NCBI GenBank assembly: GCA_014634225.1
Contig: BLFN01000719.1
Location: 3,699,578 to 3,712,077, forward strand
Reading direction: 5' to 3'
From: Acropora yongei
Taxonomy: Eukaryota; Cnidaria; Anthozoa; Scleractinia; Acroporidae
DNA length: 12,500 nt
Part shown: one piece after another, positions 5,830-12,500 of the stretch
How the letters are laid out: each line of letters starts with the position of its first letter
How positions within the stretch are numbered: the first letter of the stretch is position 1
Notes under the pieces: model-generated
What the model saw: only the letters and a program-made list of their open reading frames with translations
Told to the model about the DNA's origin: nothing
Database searches by the model: none
Program-made: the position numbers and the translations under genes

Positions 5830-8800
5830 GTGTAAATGCAATTTGCATTTGACTGAGGGCTACTAACTTTTATGAAGATTTTCATGCTGTCCTGTTCGTT
5901 TTTTAGCAGGTGGTACTGCCCTCATTACGAACGAGAGACTTGTTTGATTCACTTCCAGTGCTGTCCTGAGGGAAAACTGTATCCTTGCCACAAGTGTCAT
6001 AATGAAGCTAATGTCGTGATCGAAACTATGAGCGTGAAAGACCAAGAAAACGATAAAGCACATGGCAGTTCTGAAAGAAACACTGTGGAAAACACAGGCA
6101 CTTCTGTTGAACTGGCAACGGACGGTTCTTTAGCAGAGTGGAGCAATGACGGTGATCGACTTGAAAACCAAGCAGAGGTTGAAGTACAAGAGCCATGTGA
6201 ATCACCCAGCAATGTGGTGGAAAACACAGACACCCCTGGTGAAATGACAACGGAAAGTGCTGCAGCAGAGTGGAACAATGGAGATGATCGCCAGGAAAAC
6301 CTAGCAGATGTGGAAGAACAAGAGCTATTTGAATCACCCATTAATGTGGTAGAAAACACGGACACCCCTGGTGAAATGACAACGGAAAGTGCTGCAGCAG
6401 AGTGCTGGAACAATGCAGATGATCGCCAGGAAAACCTAGCAGATGTTGAAGAACAAGAGCTATTTGAATCACCCAGCAATGTGGTAGAAAACACAGACAC
6501 CCCTGGTGAAATGACAACGGAAAGTGCTGCAGCAGAGTGCTGGAACAATGGAGATGATCGCCAGGAAAACCTGGCAGATGTTGAAGAACAAGAGCTATTT
6601 GAATCACCCAGCAATATGGTGGAAAACACAGACACCCCTGGTGAAATGACAACGGAAAGTGCTGCAGCAGAGTGGAACAATAAAGGTGATCGCCAGGAAA
6701 ACCTAGCAGATGTTGAAGAACAAGAGCTATTTGAATCACCCAGCAATGTGGTGGAAAACACAGACACTTCTGCTGAATTGACAATGGGAGGTTCAGCAGC
6801 AGAGTGGAACAATGAAGCTGAACAACCAGATAATTCAGGACCGACTGGTAACCGTGATGCTGCTTTGAAAAAGAGAGGTTGTAAAGATGTTAAGGATCTA
6901 AAGTCACTTCCAAGATCAATCCATTTAGAGGCAACAGCATCTGACGGTACTTTTCTTCAGTGCAGAGAATGTGGACACCAACAAAAGGTATGTGATCTCT
7001 GTCACAAAATTAAGGTTTAACTCTGTGCAAGAATATGTGATCCTCTGATGTCAATTCTTTGTTTCAGTAGCACGTGCTAGGGTTTGGTTATTGTTTCATG
7101 GCCTCTTGGCTGTCTTGTTTTCTTTGTTTTGATGTCATCTGTGAGTTTGACGGCTTCTCACACTGAGAATAAGCCAAAACTATATTGCTGCAGAGAAAAG
7201 GTAGACAAGTCACTGGGCCAGTGGTTCTGCATTTTGGTTTCACTGAATGCCAGTCCTGTCACTAAACTAACCAACAGCTGTTTTACTGGCTGGTCTTTGC
7301 TTGGAAGTTGTGCTCCTTTGCAGCACCTTTTAATAGTCAATAATCTGCCTCCCACTAGAATTAGAATTTTGTTCTCTGCTATCAGGACCAAAATGCACAT
7401 TGTGTGTGGCAACAAACATAAGAAACAAATGCATAGTTTAAAGTATTTCCTTGACACTGTATGGTTCTACAAAAATCTTCAGAAGTGATTGATGACTACA
7501 AAACATCATTGAGCAACAAACTGATTACAAAGAAATTATATGCTGTAACAGATATAAGGTTGGCTGTAAATCTCTAATGTACAGAGTCTTTGATTTTCTA
7601 TTGTTTTATCAGAATGTCTTCTTTGTTGCTAATGTTTGTTATTTTTGACTATGGGTTTGTTTCTAATGTTTGGGTTTATAATGTTCCTTTAAGTATAAAA
7701 TTGAAATGGCCGAAGAGGAAGAATTTTTATTACTCCTATCAGTTGGTTTGGCCTTGAAATATCCCGTAGAAGAGCAGTCAGTGCAGTAATTTCTATTATT
7801 GCTATCATTATTTTACAATGAAGTGAATTCTTAAGTAAGATTTTGAAGGACTTATTTTATTTACTAGGAGCTCTTTAGCTACATTACCACTTGTTGTGCG
7901 GTTTAAAATAGAACACCCCTGTTTAGGCAACAATGGGTGCAAGCAAGGAGTGGCAGACTGTGTTTGGTGTCCATATACCAGAATTAAGACCAGGAAGTCT
8001 TTTCATGTGATGGTGTCAGTACAAAAGCTATTGTGATTGGTTATTTAGAAACCCTGATTGTTTGTTTCAATGTGGTGGAGCATTTGGACCAACAAACTTC
8101 CCCACTGGAAAATTATTATTCACCAGTTTCTAAAATGAAGAGGTTCTTCCAGTATTGCATATAATGAAATACATGCTGATTACAACAAATGTTGCAAAGT
8201 CTGTTCTCTCACAGTTCAACTCTAGTTCAATATTGTTAGCGTTGAGGAAAAGACGATTAAGGTCATGAAGTATCCTCCTAAACGAACCTAAGGGTGTGTT
8301 CGATTGACACTGTTCTGGAATAAGAGTAAAGGCAATAGCCTTCAAATTTTTCTTTGGAGTTAAATGCAGGATGATTTCTCAACAAAATTTTGTTGGAAAA
8401 CAATGCTACAAATCTTATTTGTAAATCCGATAACATCAAAATTCTTGTAAACATGATTTTTAGACATAAACCTTCGCATTCTTATTCCGGAATGAGGCCA
8501 ATCAAACGCACTCTAAGACACAAGCCTGCAAATGTCTAATGTTACAAACACGTATTGTATGCCTAGACTTAATGGGACACTTTGTGACATATATCAAAAT
8601 TGAGCGTGCATCTTATTACTTGTAATACTGGACCCAAGTGAACTTTAATGAAGTAATGAAAGTCATTTGAACATTACGAGGTGAAATTTTGTAAACATAA
8701 AAAGAATTGCCAGTACCAATTCCTCTGAGGACATCACTCTGTCAGACAATGATATCCAACCCCCACATATAACTCCAGGGTACAAAGAGAGGATTGTGAT

Positions 8801-11800
8801 GCCATTGTTTTTTACTTTTCCTTTAGTTTTCTGAAAAGTGTGAGTCTTGTGGCAAGGTGTTTGCAAAGTACTTCTGTAACAAATGCAAGCTACTTATTGA
8901 AAAGGATGTTGATGCCTATCATTGTGATAAATGTGGGATATGCAGGTAATCATGTGCTTAATAAAATGTGCCAAAGCACTTTTCACTTCCTATCAAAATG
9001 ATGATGTGAGCTTGAATTTGAACATCTCTCAGTTGATTTTATAGCTTATTGGTGGTAGCCATGAACTCTTGCTGATGCTGCTCATAGCTTATGCTGTTCA
9101 GAGTCGTGTTCAAAAAATCTTGTGAATAATAACAAGCAGTATGAAAGAAAACAAATGTCTTGAGGGCTGCATGCTATCATTTTTATATTTTAAAATAAAT
9201 AATAATTATTGAGTCTCTGCACAATGATTAAAAGTTAAAAAAAGTTGATTGACTAAAGCTTTTATTTGGCTCATTGATATTGCACTCTAATTTTTTCTAT
9301 TCGTGTCATACCGTATATCTAAAATCTAATGATATATATGCACAGAGATTTCTCTTGCACATACTTATACTATATGAACTCCAATTTCTTACTCATTGAA
9401 TTTTGAAAACATTAGAATGGAGCCCTCAAAACGTTTTTCTTTCATACTGGGTTTTATTATTTATAATTGTGTGCGCAATTGAAAATTGGAAACAAAGAAG
9501 AATGTAGATTGGCAATTCTCACAAACAAAGGAAATGAAAAATTTGCAAAGAATCTTGTTTACACACAGTTGCACTTTAATGTGGAAGCCAACTGGGAGAG
9601 GCCATCTATCAAATTAAGAGTTAAAATAAACATGAAAGTATCAAGAGACCCAACTTGAGGAGGCAACCGGGTGGCTATTTACTAAGCATGGTGGAGTTGA
9701 ATTCTACACCAATCTTGTTTGGTGATTCTCCAGCAGGCAAAGTTAGCATAATCCCCACAGTACCACGCCATGTCCTTAAATAGTATAATAAATTTAATTC
9801 ATTCAAGAATTTGCTTCAATAATTTTTCGTATTCAGAACGGGGTGGCTTACACCCACTTCAGTGAATAATTTTTAATTATTATATATAAACTGCAGGCAG
9901 TACTCTTTCAGCTCTCTGGGCCTGATCAGTGTAGTGTTGATGTGTGAGATGGAGCTAAAGCTCAAAAAGCCACCCAGAAATGTCCCACGCTTGTGGTAAC
10001 ATCTAAGCCATGCCAGAGAGCTCAAACTAGAGAACTAGTGAACATGTTGTCCTTATTTATACTTTCCTATAATAATATTGAAGGAAGATGGTCATACTTT
10101 GACTCTGTTTAATGCATACAAGTCTGTTTCATAGAGAGAGCTCTGCACTCATCTGTGCTTAATATAGTGCTTGATGCTCTGTAAAAAGCACTGATGAGTG
10201 GTAGAGCTCTCACTCTATACAAAACTAAGCTGTATGTATTAAAAAGAGTCAAAAGTATGTCTTCCATCGATGTTCTTGTATTTGATCTACTCATACTAGT
10301 ATTGAACACTCTTGAAGCATGAAATCATAAACAACTACTGGAACACACACACACACATTTATATATATATAACCTCACAAGAGTTCAGGCTTCAGGGGAT
10401 AATCATCCTTTATTACTACAGTGCTGGTTTATGTGGTCCAACATTACAGATTTATATGTCTATTTATTTTTTATTTTTCAAAGAGGGAACAAGTCAGACA
10501 ACTTCCACTGTGATGAATGCAATGTTTGTTTGTCCTCATCTCTGAAGGGAAACCATAAGTGCTTTACTAATCGTGGTCATGATCCCTGTGCCATTTGCTT
10601 AGAGGCAAGTGATCCTTCTGATTGTCTGTACTTAGTCACTCATCCATTCATTCAATTATTATCTTTTCCCTTGAATCATCCATTATCTGCCAATGTTTGC
10701 TTCTGTCCCTCCATCCATCTATTCATGCATAGTTCACCCATTCACTCCTCCCTCTACGCATCCATCCATCCATCATACTCTTCGCTCCTCATTCTAGCCA
10801 TTAATTCATTCATCCATTCATCAATGCCTTGAGACTTAAATAAAGTGATTATTATTGTTATCATTATCATTATCATTATTATTATAATTATTATTATTAT
10901 TGATGAAACATCGACTGTTAGTCATTTAGTCTATTTCAGACCCTCCCCGGCGGCCAAGCCACTTCACATATTCACTTCAAACTTACCTTACCCATTGTCT
11001 ATTTTGTCATTTAGGAGGTGTTTTCAGGTGCCATTGTCCTCCCCTGTTTTCATATGATCCACGGCGAATGTGGTGTAAGGCTTCTTCAATTTGGAAGGTA
11101 AGTGCCTCCTTTATACAGGAAACGAAGGAACCCCTTTCCCGTGCTAACGACGCATTTCACAGCCAGCAAAATTCGAAACTTCCTCGGGATACCTCGTTTT
11201 CAGGGTAAAGAGAGAGGACACCGCAGTAGTCACAACATCGGTTGTGAGGTGAGGCATAGTTAGTTAGTTAGGGTGAGGCTTACGTCCCAGTGTGGTTGGC
11301 AAGATGTTGCGAAATACACGCAGGTCTATATTCGTTCATTTTCAAGATCAATCTATTCGACACCTTTGTTTCGATTTACGATTTTATATTCATTCAGGAA
11401 TGTCAAATTCAGTCAGAAACAAAATTCATTCAGCATTTTCTGCGCAACAACTTCGGTTACATAACACGCTACTTTTCGCGCCATTGCACCGTGCAACAAA
11501 ATGGCGAGGCGAGCGAGTCGAATGGGACATGGAAGAGATAATAAGAAGATCACTTCAAAGACGAACGAACTTAAACGTGCATTTGTTTGGCGATCCTGAA
11601 CGTCAACTGTTAGGTTCGTAAATTATGGAAATATACTCCGAGATCGTCAATGTGAACCAAGATTGAATGTGAATGACTTGAAAGTCTCACAATTTCAGAT
11701 TTAAATAACAAAGGCAGCTTTTCTCTCTGCTTATGTTAAGACCCTGAGAGTTGGTCCCGCAGACAGCTAAATCCCGCAACTTCCCGCAATCTCACCGTAG

Positions 11801-12047
11801 TCTGTTGGTTCAGCAAAGTTATAATTCCATTTTTTCTCCTTTGCATTTAAGCCCCAAGTGCCCGATGTGTCGCCGCGATATTTTCTCGCCTGCCAATAAG
11901 GACGCAGTGATTGTTGAAGATCCAAGCGAACAAAATACGTTATCTTCTTTTTCTTTACTAAGCAAACTCGTTTGCAAAGTACCCAAGTTTTGGCGGTTCT
12001 GGGACAGGAGACCTTCTCAGCCAACAATTACACAGCAACAGCGTTGA
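5786..12047 (+). CDS. RCHY1-like: CHY zinc finger / RING-H2 E3 ubiquitin ligase-like protein with acidic repeat insertion (six exons)
   Basis: Joined exons 5786-5829, 5907-6987, 8827-8945, 10484-10604, 11015-11097 and 11852-12047 give about 547 residues. The CHY finger begins at C19-P-H21-Y22 and continues with C27, C33-C34, C42 and C45-H46. Residues 73-326 are six tandem acidic repeats. The finger resumes at C367/C370, C380/C383 and C392/C395; the CTCHY part has C408, C411/C414, C424, C427/C430, H439 and C441. A RING-H2 follows: C450, C453, C466, H468, H471, C474, C486, C489. This order is that of RCHY1/PIRH2, a RING E3 that ubiquitinates p53 and other targets in vertebrates. The C-terminal zinc ribbon is absent; instead a short basic/aromatic tail (KVPKFWRFWDRRP) ends the protein. 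The ATG has a purine at -3 and G at +4, with an in-frame stop at 5747-5749. The family call is firm; orthology to RCHY1 and substrates are not. Confidence 0.85.
5830..5909 (+). other. 77/80-nt intron with TACTAAC branch site and NAGNAG acceptor
   Basis: TACTAAC at 5861-5867 is a perfect branch-point consensus about 40 nt before the acceptor. The 3' end reads TTTTTTAGCAG, so splicing after 5906 or after 5909 is possible. Both keep the frame: the protein has Ser-Arg or only Arg before WYCPHY. Confidence 0.7.
5907..6987 (+). CDS. RCHY1-like: Exon 2: first half of CHY finger, repeat region, first CxxC
   Basis: It carries WYCPHYERETC through YPCHKCHNEA, then the repeat array, then FLQCRECGHQQK. 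The donor CAAAAG|GTATGT is near-perfect and leaves phase 0. If this intron were retained, the frame would add VCDLCHKIKV and stop at 7018-7020. Confidence 0.85.
6079..6840 (+). repeat. Six tandem coding repeats of 132/135 bp (44-45 residues)
   Basis: Units start at 6079, 6211, 6343, 6478, 6613 and 6745. The first and last are diverged and the last is partial; the middle four are almost identical. Each runs from NVVENTDTPGEMTTESAAAE through a W-N-N and DDRQENLADVEEQELFESP segment. Units 3 and 4 (6343, 6478) share an extra TGC (Cys) codon before the Trp, marking them as the most recent duplication. The unit is a multiple of three and lacks stops in other frames, so long antisense frames (5997-6812) appear as artefacts. 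The sequence is strongly acidic and probably disordered. Confidence 0.95.
6988..8826 (+). other. Intron 2 of the RCHY1-like gene
   Basis: GTATGT to CTTTTCCTTTAG, 1839 nt. It holds a Harbinger-like MITE (8292-8513). The open frame at 7084-7488 has no ATG at its start and no domain, and the minus frame at 7158-7457 is also unconvincing. I see nothing else in 7020-8288. Confidence 0.75.
8292..8513. mobile_element. Harbinger-like MITE with TAA target duplication
   Basis: The ends GGGTGTGTTCGATTG...CTGGAATAAGAGT and ATTCTTATTCCGGAAT...CAATCAAACGCACTC form imperfect terminal inverted repeats of about 38 bp. TAA flanks both sides (8289-8291 and 8514-8516). A 3-bp TAA/TWA duplication with G-rich TIR starts is the signature of PIF/Harbinger elements. 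At 222 bp it encodes no transposase. Confidence 0.75.
8827..8945 (+). CDS. RCHY1-like: Exon 3: CHY knuckles and start of CTCHY finger
   Basis: Acceptor TTCCTTTAG and donor TGCAG|GTAATC bound 119 nt, phase 0 in and phase 2 out. It encodes FSEKCESCGKVFAKYFC, NKCKLL and AYHCDKCGIC, i.e. repeated CxxC pairs with the F-x2-YxC spacing of CHY-family proteins. Confidence 0.85.
9125..9462. mobile_element. MITE with about 46-bp terminal inverted repeats
   Basis: AATAATAACAAGCAGTATGA...GAGGGCT (9125-9172) is matched in reverse complement by AGCCCTC...TCATACTGGGTTTTATTATT (9417-9462). The shared core is CAGTATGAAAGAAAA plus TTGAGGGCT. The interior is A/T-rich and non-coding. I could not define a target-site duplication, so the superfamily is unknown. 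Confidence 0.7.
10112..10240. repeat. Head-to-head inverted pair of hammerhead-like motifs
   Basis: Plus strand: CTGATGA (10191-10197), a stem II built from GTGGTAGAG and CTCTATAC (10198-10220), then AAAAC (10221-10225, GAAAC expected). Minus strand: CAGATGA (10155-10149), an AGAG/CTCT stem (10148-10131), then GAAAC (10130-10126). Both continue into a similar tail (ACTAAGCTGTATG and AGACTTGTATGC). The two units are inverted copies separated by about 30 bp. They fit degenerate hammerhead cores of the Penelope-like or retrozyme type; each has a base off consensus. Confidence 0.5.
10341..10372. repeat. (CA)n/(TA)n microsatellite
   Basis: ACACACACACACA followed by TTTATATATATATA, 110 bp before exon 4. 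Confidence 0.85.
10484..10604 (+). CDS. RCHY1-like: Exon 4: end of CTCHY finger and first RING CxxC
   Basis: Acceptor TTTTTCAAAG, 121 nt, phase 2 in and 0 out. It encodes GNKSDNFHCDECNVC, then KGNHKC, then the RING start DPCAICLE. The donor is GAG|GCAAGT, a GC-type donor. Confidence 0.85.
10605..11014 (+). other. GC-AG intron 4 with ATCC-rich and (ATT)n simple repeats
   Basis: The intron starts GCAAGT and ends TTTGTCATTTAG. GC-AG introns usually have AG|GCAAGT, as here. No GT donor nearby keeps the RING frame. It contains degenerate CATC/CATT repeats (about 10640-10830) and ATT/ATC repeats (about 10845-10906). The frames over these repeats are artefacts of simple sequence. Confidence 0.75.
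11015..11097 (+). CDS. RCHY1-like: Exon 5: RING-H2 core
   Basis: 83 nt, acceptor CATTTAG and donor GGAAG|GTAAGT, phase 0 in and 2 out. It encodes EVFSGAIVLPCFHMIHGEC, giving the C-x-H-x2-H-x2-C centre of the RING-H2. A second AG three bases on (after 11017) could remove one Glu. Confidence 0.9.
11098..11851 (+). other. Intron 5, with an isolated open frame and a YY1-like palindrome
   Basis: GTAAGT to TTTGCATTTAAG, 754 nt. A frame from ATG 11304 to a stop at 11619-11621 is 105 codons long and rich in Arg, but matches no domain I know. Within it CGCCATTGCAC (11479-11489) and GTGCAACAAAATGGCG (11491-11506) form an imperfect palindrome with YY1-like ends, which may mark an internal or downstream promoter. 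Confidence 0.5.
11852..12047 (+). CDS. RCHY1-like: Exon 6: last RING CxxC and C-terminal tail
   Basis: Acceptor CCTTTGCATTTAAG; AG|C makes Ser. It encodes SPKCPMCRRDIF, closing the RING, then a Ser-rich stretch and the basic/aromatic tail, ending at TGA 12045-12047. Confidence 0.88.
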
Positions 12048-12360
12048 GTTGAAATGAGCAATTTACCAGGTTAACTCTCACAAACGACCCTGAATGGAAC
12101 CTTGATTAATGTGCTGAATATTGACCAAATCTTTGAAATGAGTACAGTATACCAAATATTGAAAATATATAACCTTCAGGTTATAGTACTACTTGATGAA
12201 TGTGCTCTAGGAAAATGTTTTGTCATGAGTTTTATTTTGTGATAATCAAGCTTGTTGATAAGAATGACTGAAAACTTAGTCTGTCGTGCATTGACTTGAA
12301 TCAAAGCCAGCGAGACTTCACGACTTCAGAATTGGTAGTTTCTATGGTATGTGTGGCCAG
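12048..12360 (+). other. Presumed 3' UTR and intergenic sequence
   Basis: No AATAAA is present. AATATA at 12164-12169 followed by GT-rich sequence is a weak candidate polyadenylation signal. Nothing else is recognised. Confidence 0.35.
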
Positions 12361-12363
12361 CTA

Positions 12364-12404
12364 AACATGGCGATAGTCAACTGTTCAGTGCGCAGGCGCA
12401 TTGG
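12364..12404 (+). promoter_or_regulatory. Second NRF1/YY1/CCAAT-type cluster
   Basis: AACATGGCG (12364-12372) is YY1-like, TGCGCAGGCGCA (12389-12400) is an NRF1 site with one central mismatch, and ATTGG (12400-12404) is an inverted CCAAT core. The set resembles the promoter at 5580-5667 and suggests a gene starting near or beyond the right edge. Strand is not certain. Confidence 0.45.
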
Positions 12405-12500
12405 GTAGTGCCTTGGAGTTCTAAGAGAAGCTGACTTAATTTTCATCTGATTCTAATCAATCTCGCCCAACAGATGGAAAGAGTCCTAAAGTCCTTCAAC

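Larger units (their letters stand above)
8946..10483 (+). other. Intron 3 of the RCHY1-like gene
   Basis: GTAATC to TTTTTCAAAG, 1538 nt. It contains a MITE (9125-9462), an inverted AGCTCTCTGG / CCAGAGAGCT pair (9910-9919 and 10013-10022), the head-to-head hammerhead-like pair (10112-10240) and a CA/TA microsatellite. No coding sequence is evident; the frame at 9467-9658 starts in the flank of the MITE and has no support. Confidence 0.75.

Noticed and set aside
5997..6812. Long antisense open frame (271 codons) and two more antisense frames over the repeat array
   Set aside because: The repeat unit is a multiple of three and lacks stops in these frames, so they are open by repetition. No splice sites or domains support them.
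7084..7488. 134-codon plus-strand frame with a hydrophobic start
   Set aside because: It begins with TTG, lies wholly inside an intron of a well-supported gene and shows no splice or domain evidence.
10431..10832. Contiguous frame covering exon 4 and downstream simple repeats
   Set aside because: Only 10484-10604 is coding; the remainder is intron sequence translated through CATC-type repeats.
1..12500. CRISPR arrays, bacterial operons or rRNA genes
   Set aside because: No spaced identical repeats, ribosome binding site-led gene strings or rRNA text are present; the window is clearly eukaryotic.

Overview
This is a eukaryotic, AT-rich window with introns and many small transposons. It most likely comes from an anthozoan cnidarian such as a stony coral or sea anemone. 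That placement is an inference from the intron style, the dense MITE/SINE content and a fold-back element of a type I associate with coral genomes; no single marker proves it.

The best-supported gene is on the + strand (5786-12047). Six coding exons assemble in consistent phase into a protein of about 547 residues, read as a CHY zinc finger / CTCHY zinc finger / RING-H2 protein of the RCHY1 (PIRH2) E3 ubiquitin ligase type. It is unusual. The CHY finger is interrupted between its N-terminal Cys/His cluster and its later CxxC knuckles by about 320 residues, most of which are six tandem 44-45 residue acidic repeats. It also lacks the C-terminal zinc ribbon of RCHY1. Its introns include a 77/80-nt intron with a TACTAAC branch site and a NAGNAG acceptor, and a GC-AG intron inside the RING. 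A promoter-like cluster (ETS, perfect NRF1 palindrome, inverted CCAAT) lies 120-205 bp upstream of the ATG.

The left half (about 700-4830) appears to hold a second, unrecognised gene on the - strand. Short exons at about 4812-4776, 4585-4353, 3943-3895, 3470-3397, 1538-1397 and 982-863 have good splice sites and compatible phases, but this chain is a hand-built hypothesis. Its large intron between 3397 and 1538 is filled with mobile DNA: inverted GC-rich repeats around a hammerhead-ribozyme-like motif, a 150-bp fold-back element and an abutting TTAA-flanked MITE.

The left edge carries a reverse-transcriptase fragment of a LINE (- strand, running off the window) joined to an unexplained open frame, then a tRNA-derived SINE (- strand). 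The introns of the + strand gene hold a Harbinger-like MITE with TAA target duplication, a second MITE, a head-to-head pair of degenerate hammerhead-like motifs, and microsatellites. Another NRF1/YY1/CCAAT cluster near 12364-12404 may be the promoter of a gene starting beyond the right edge.
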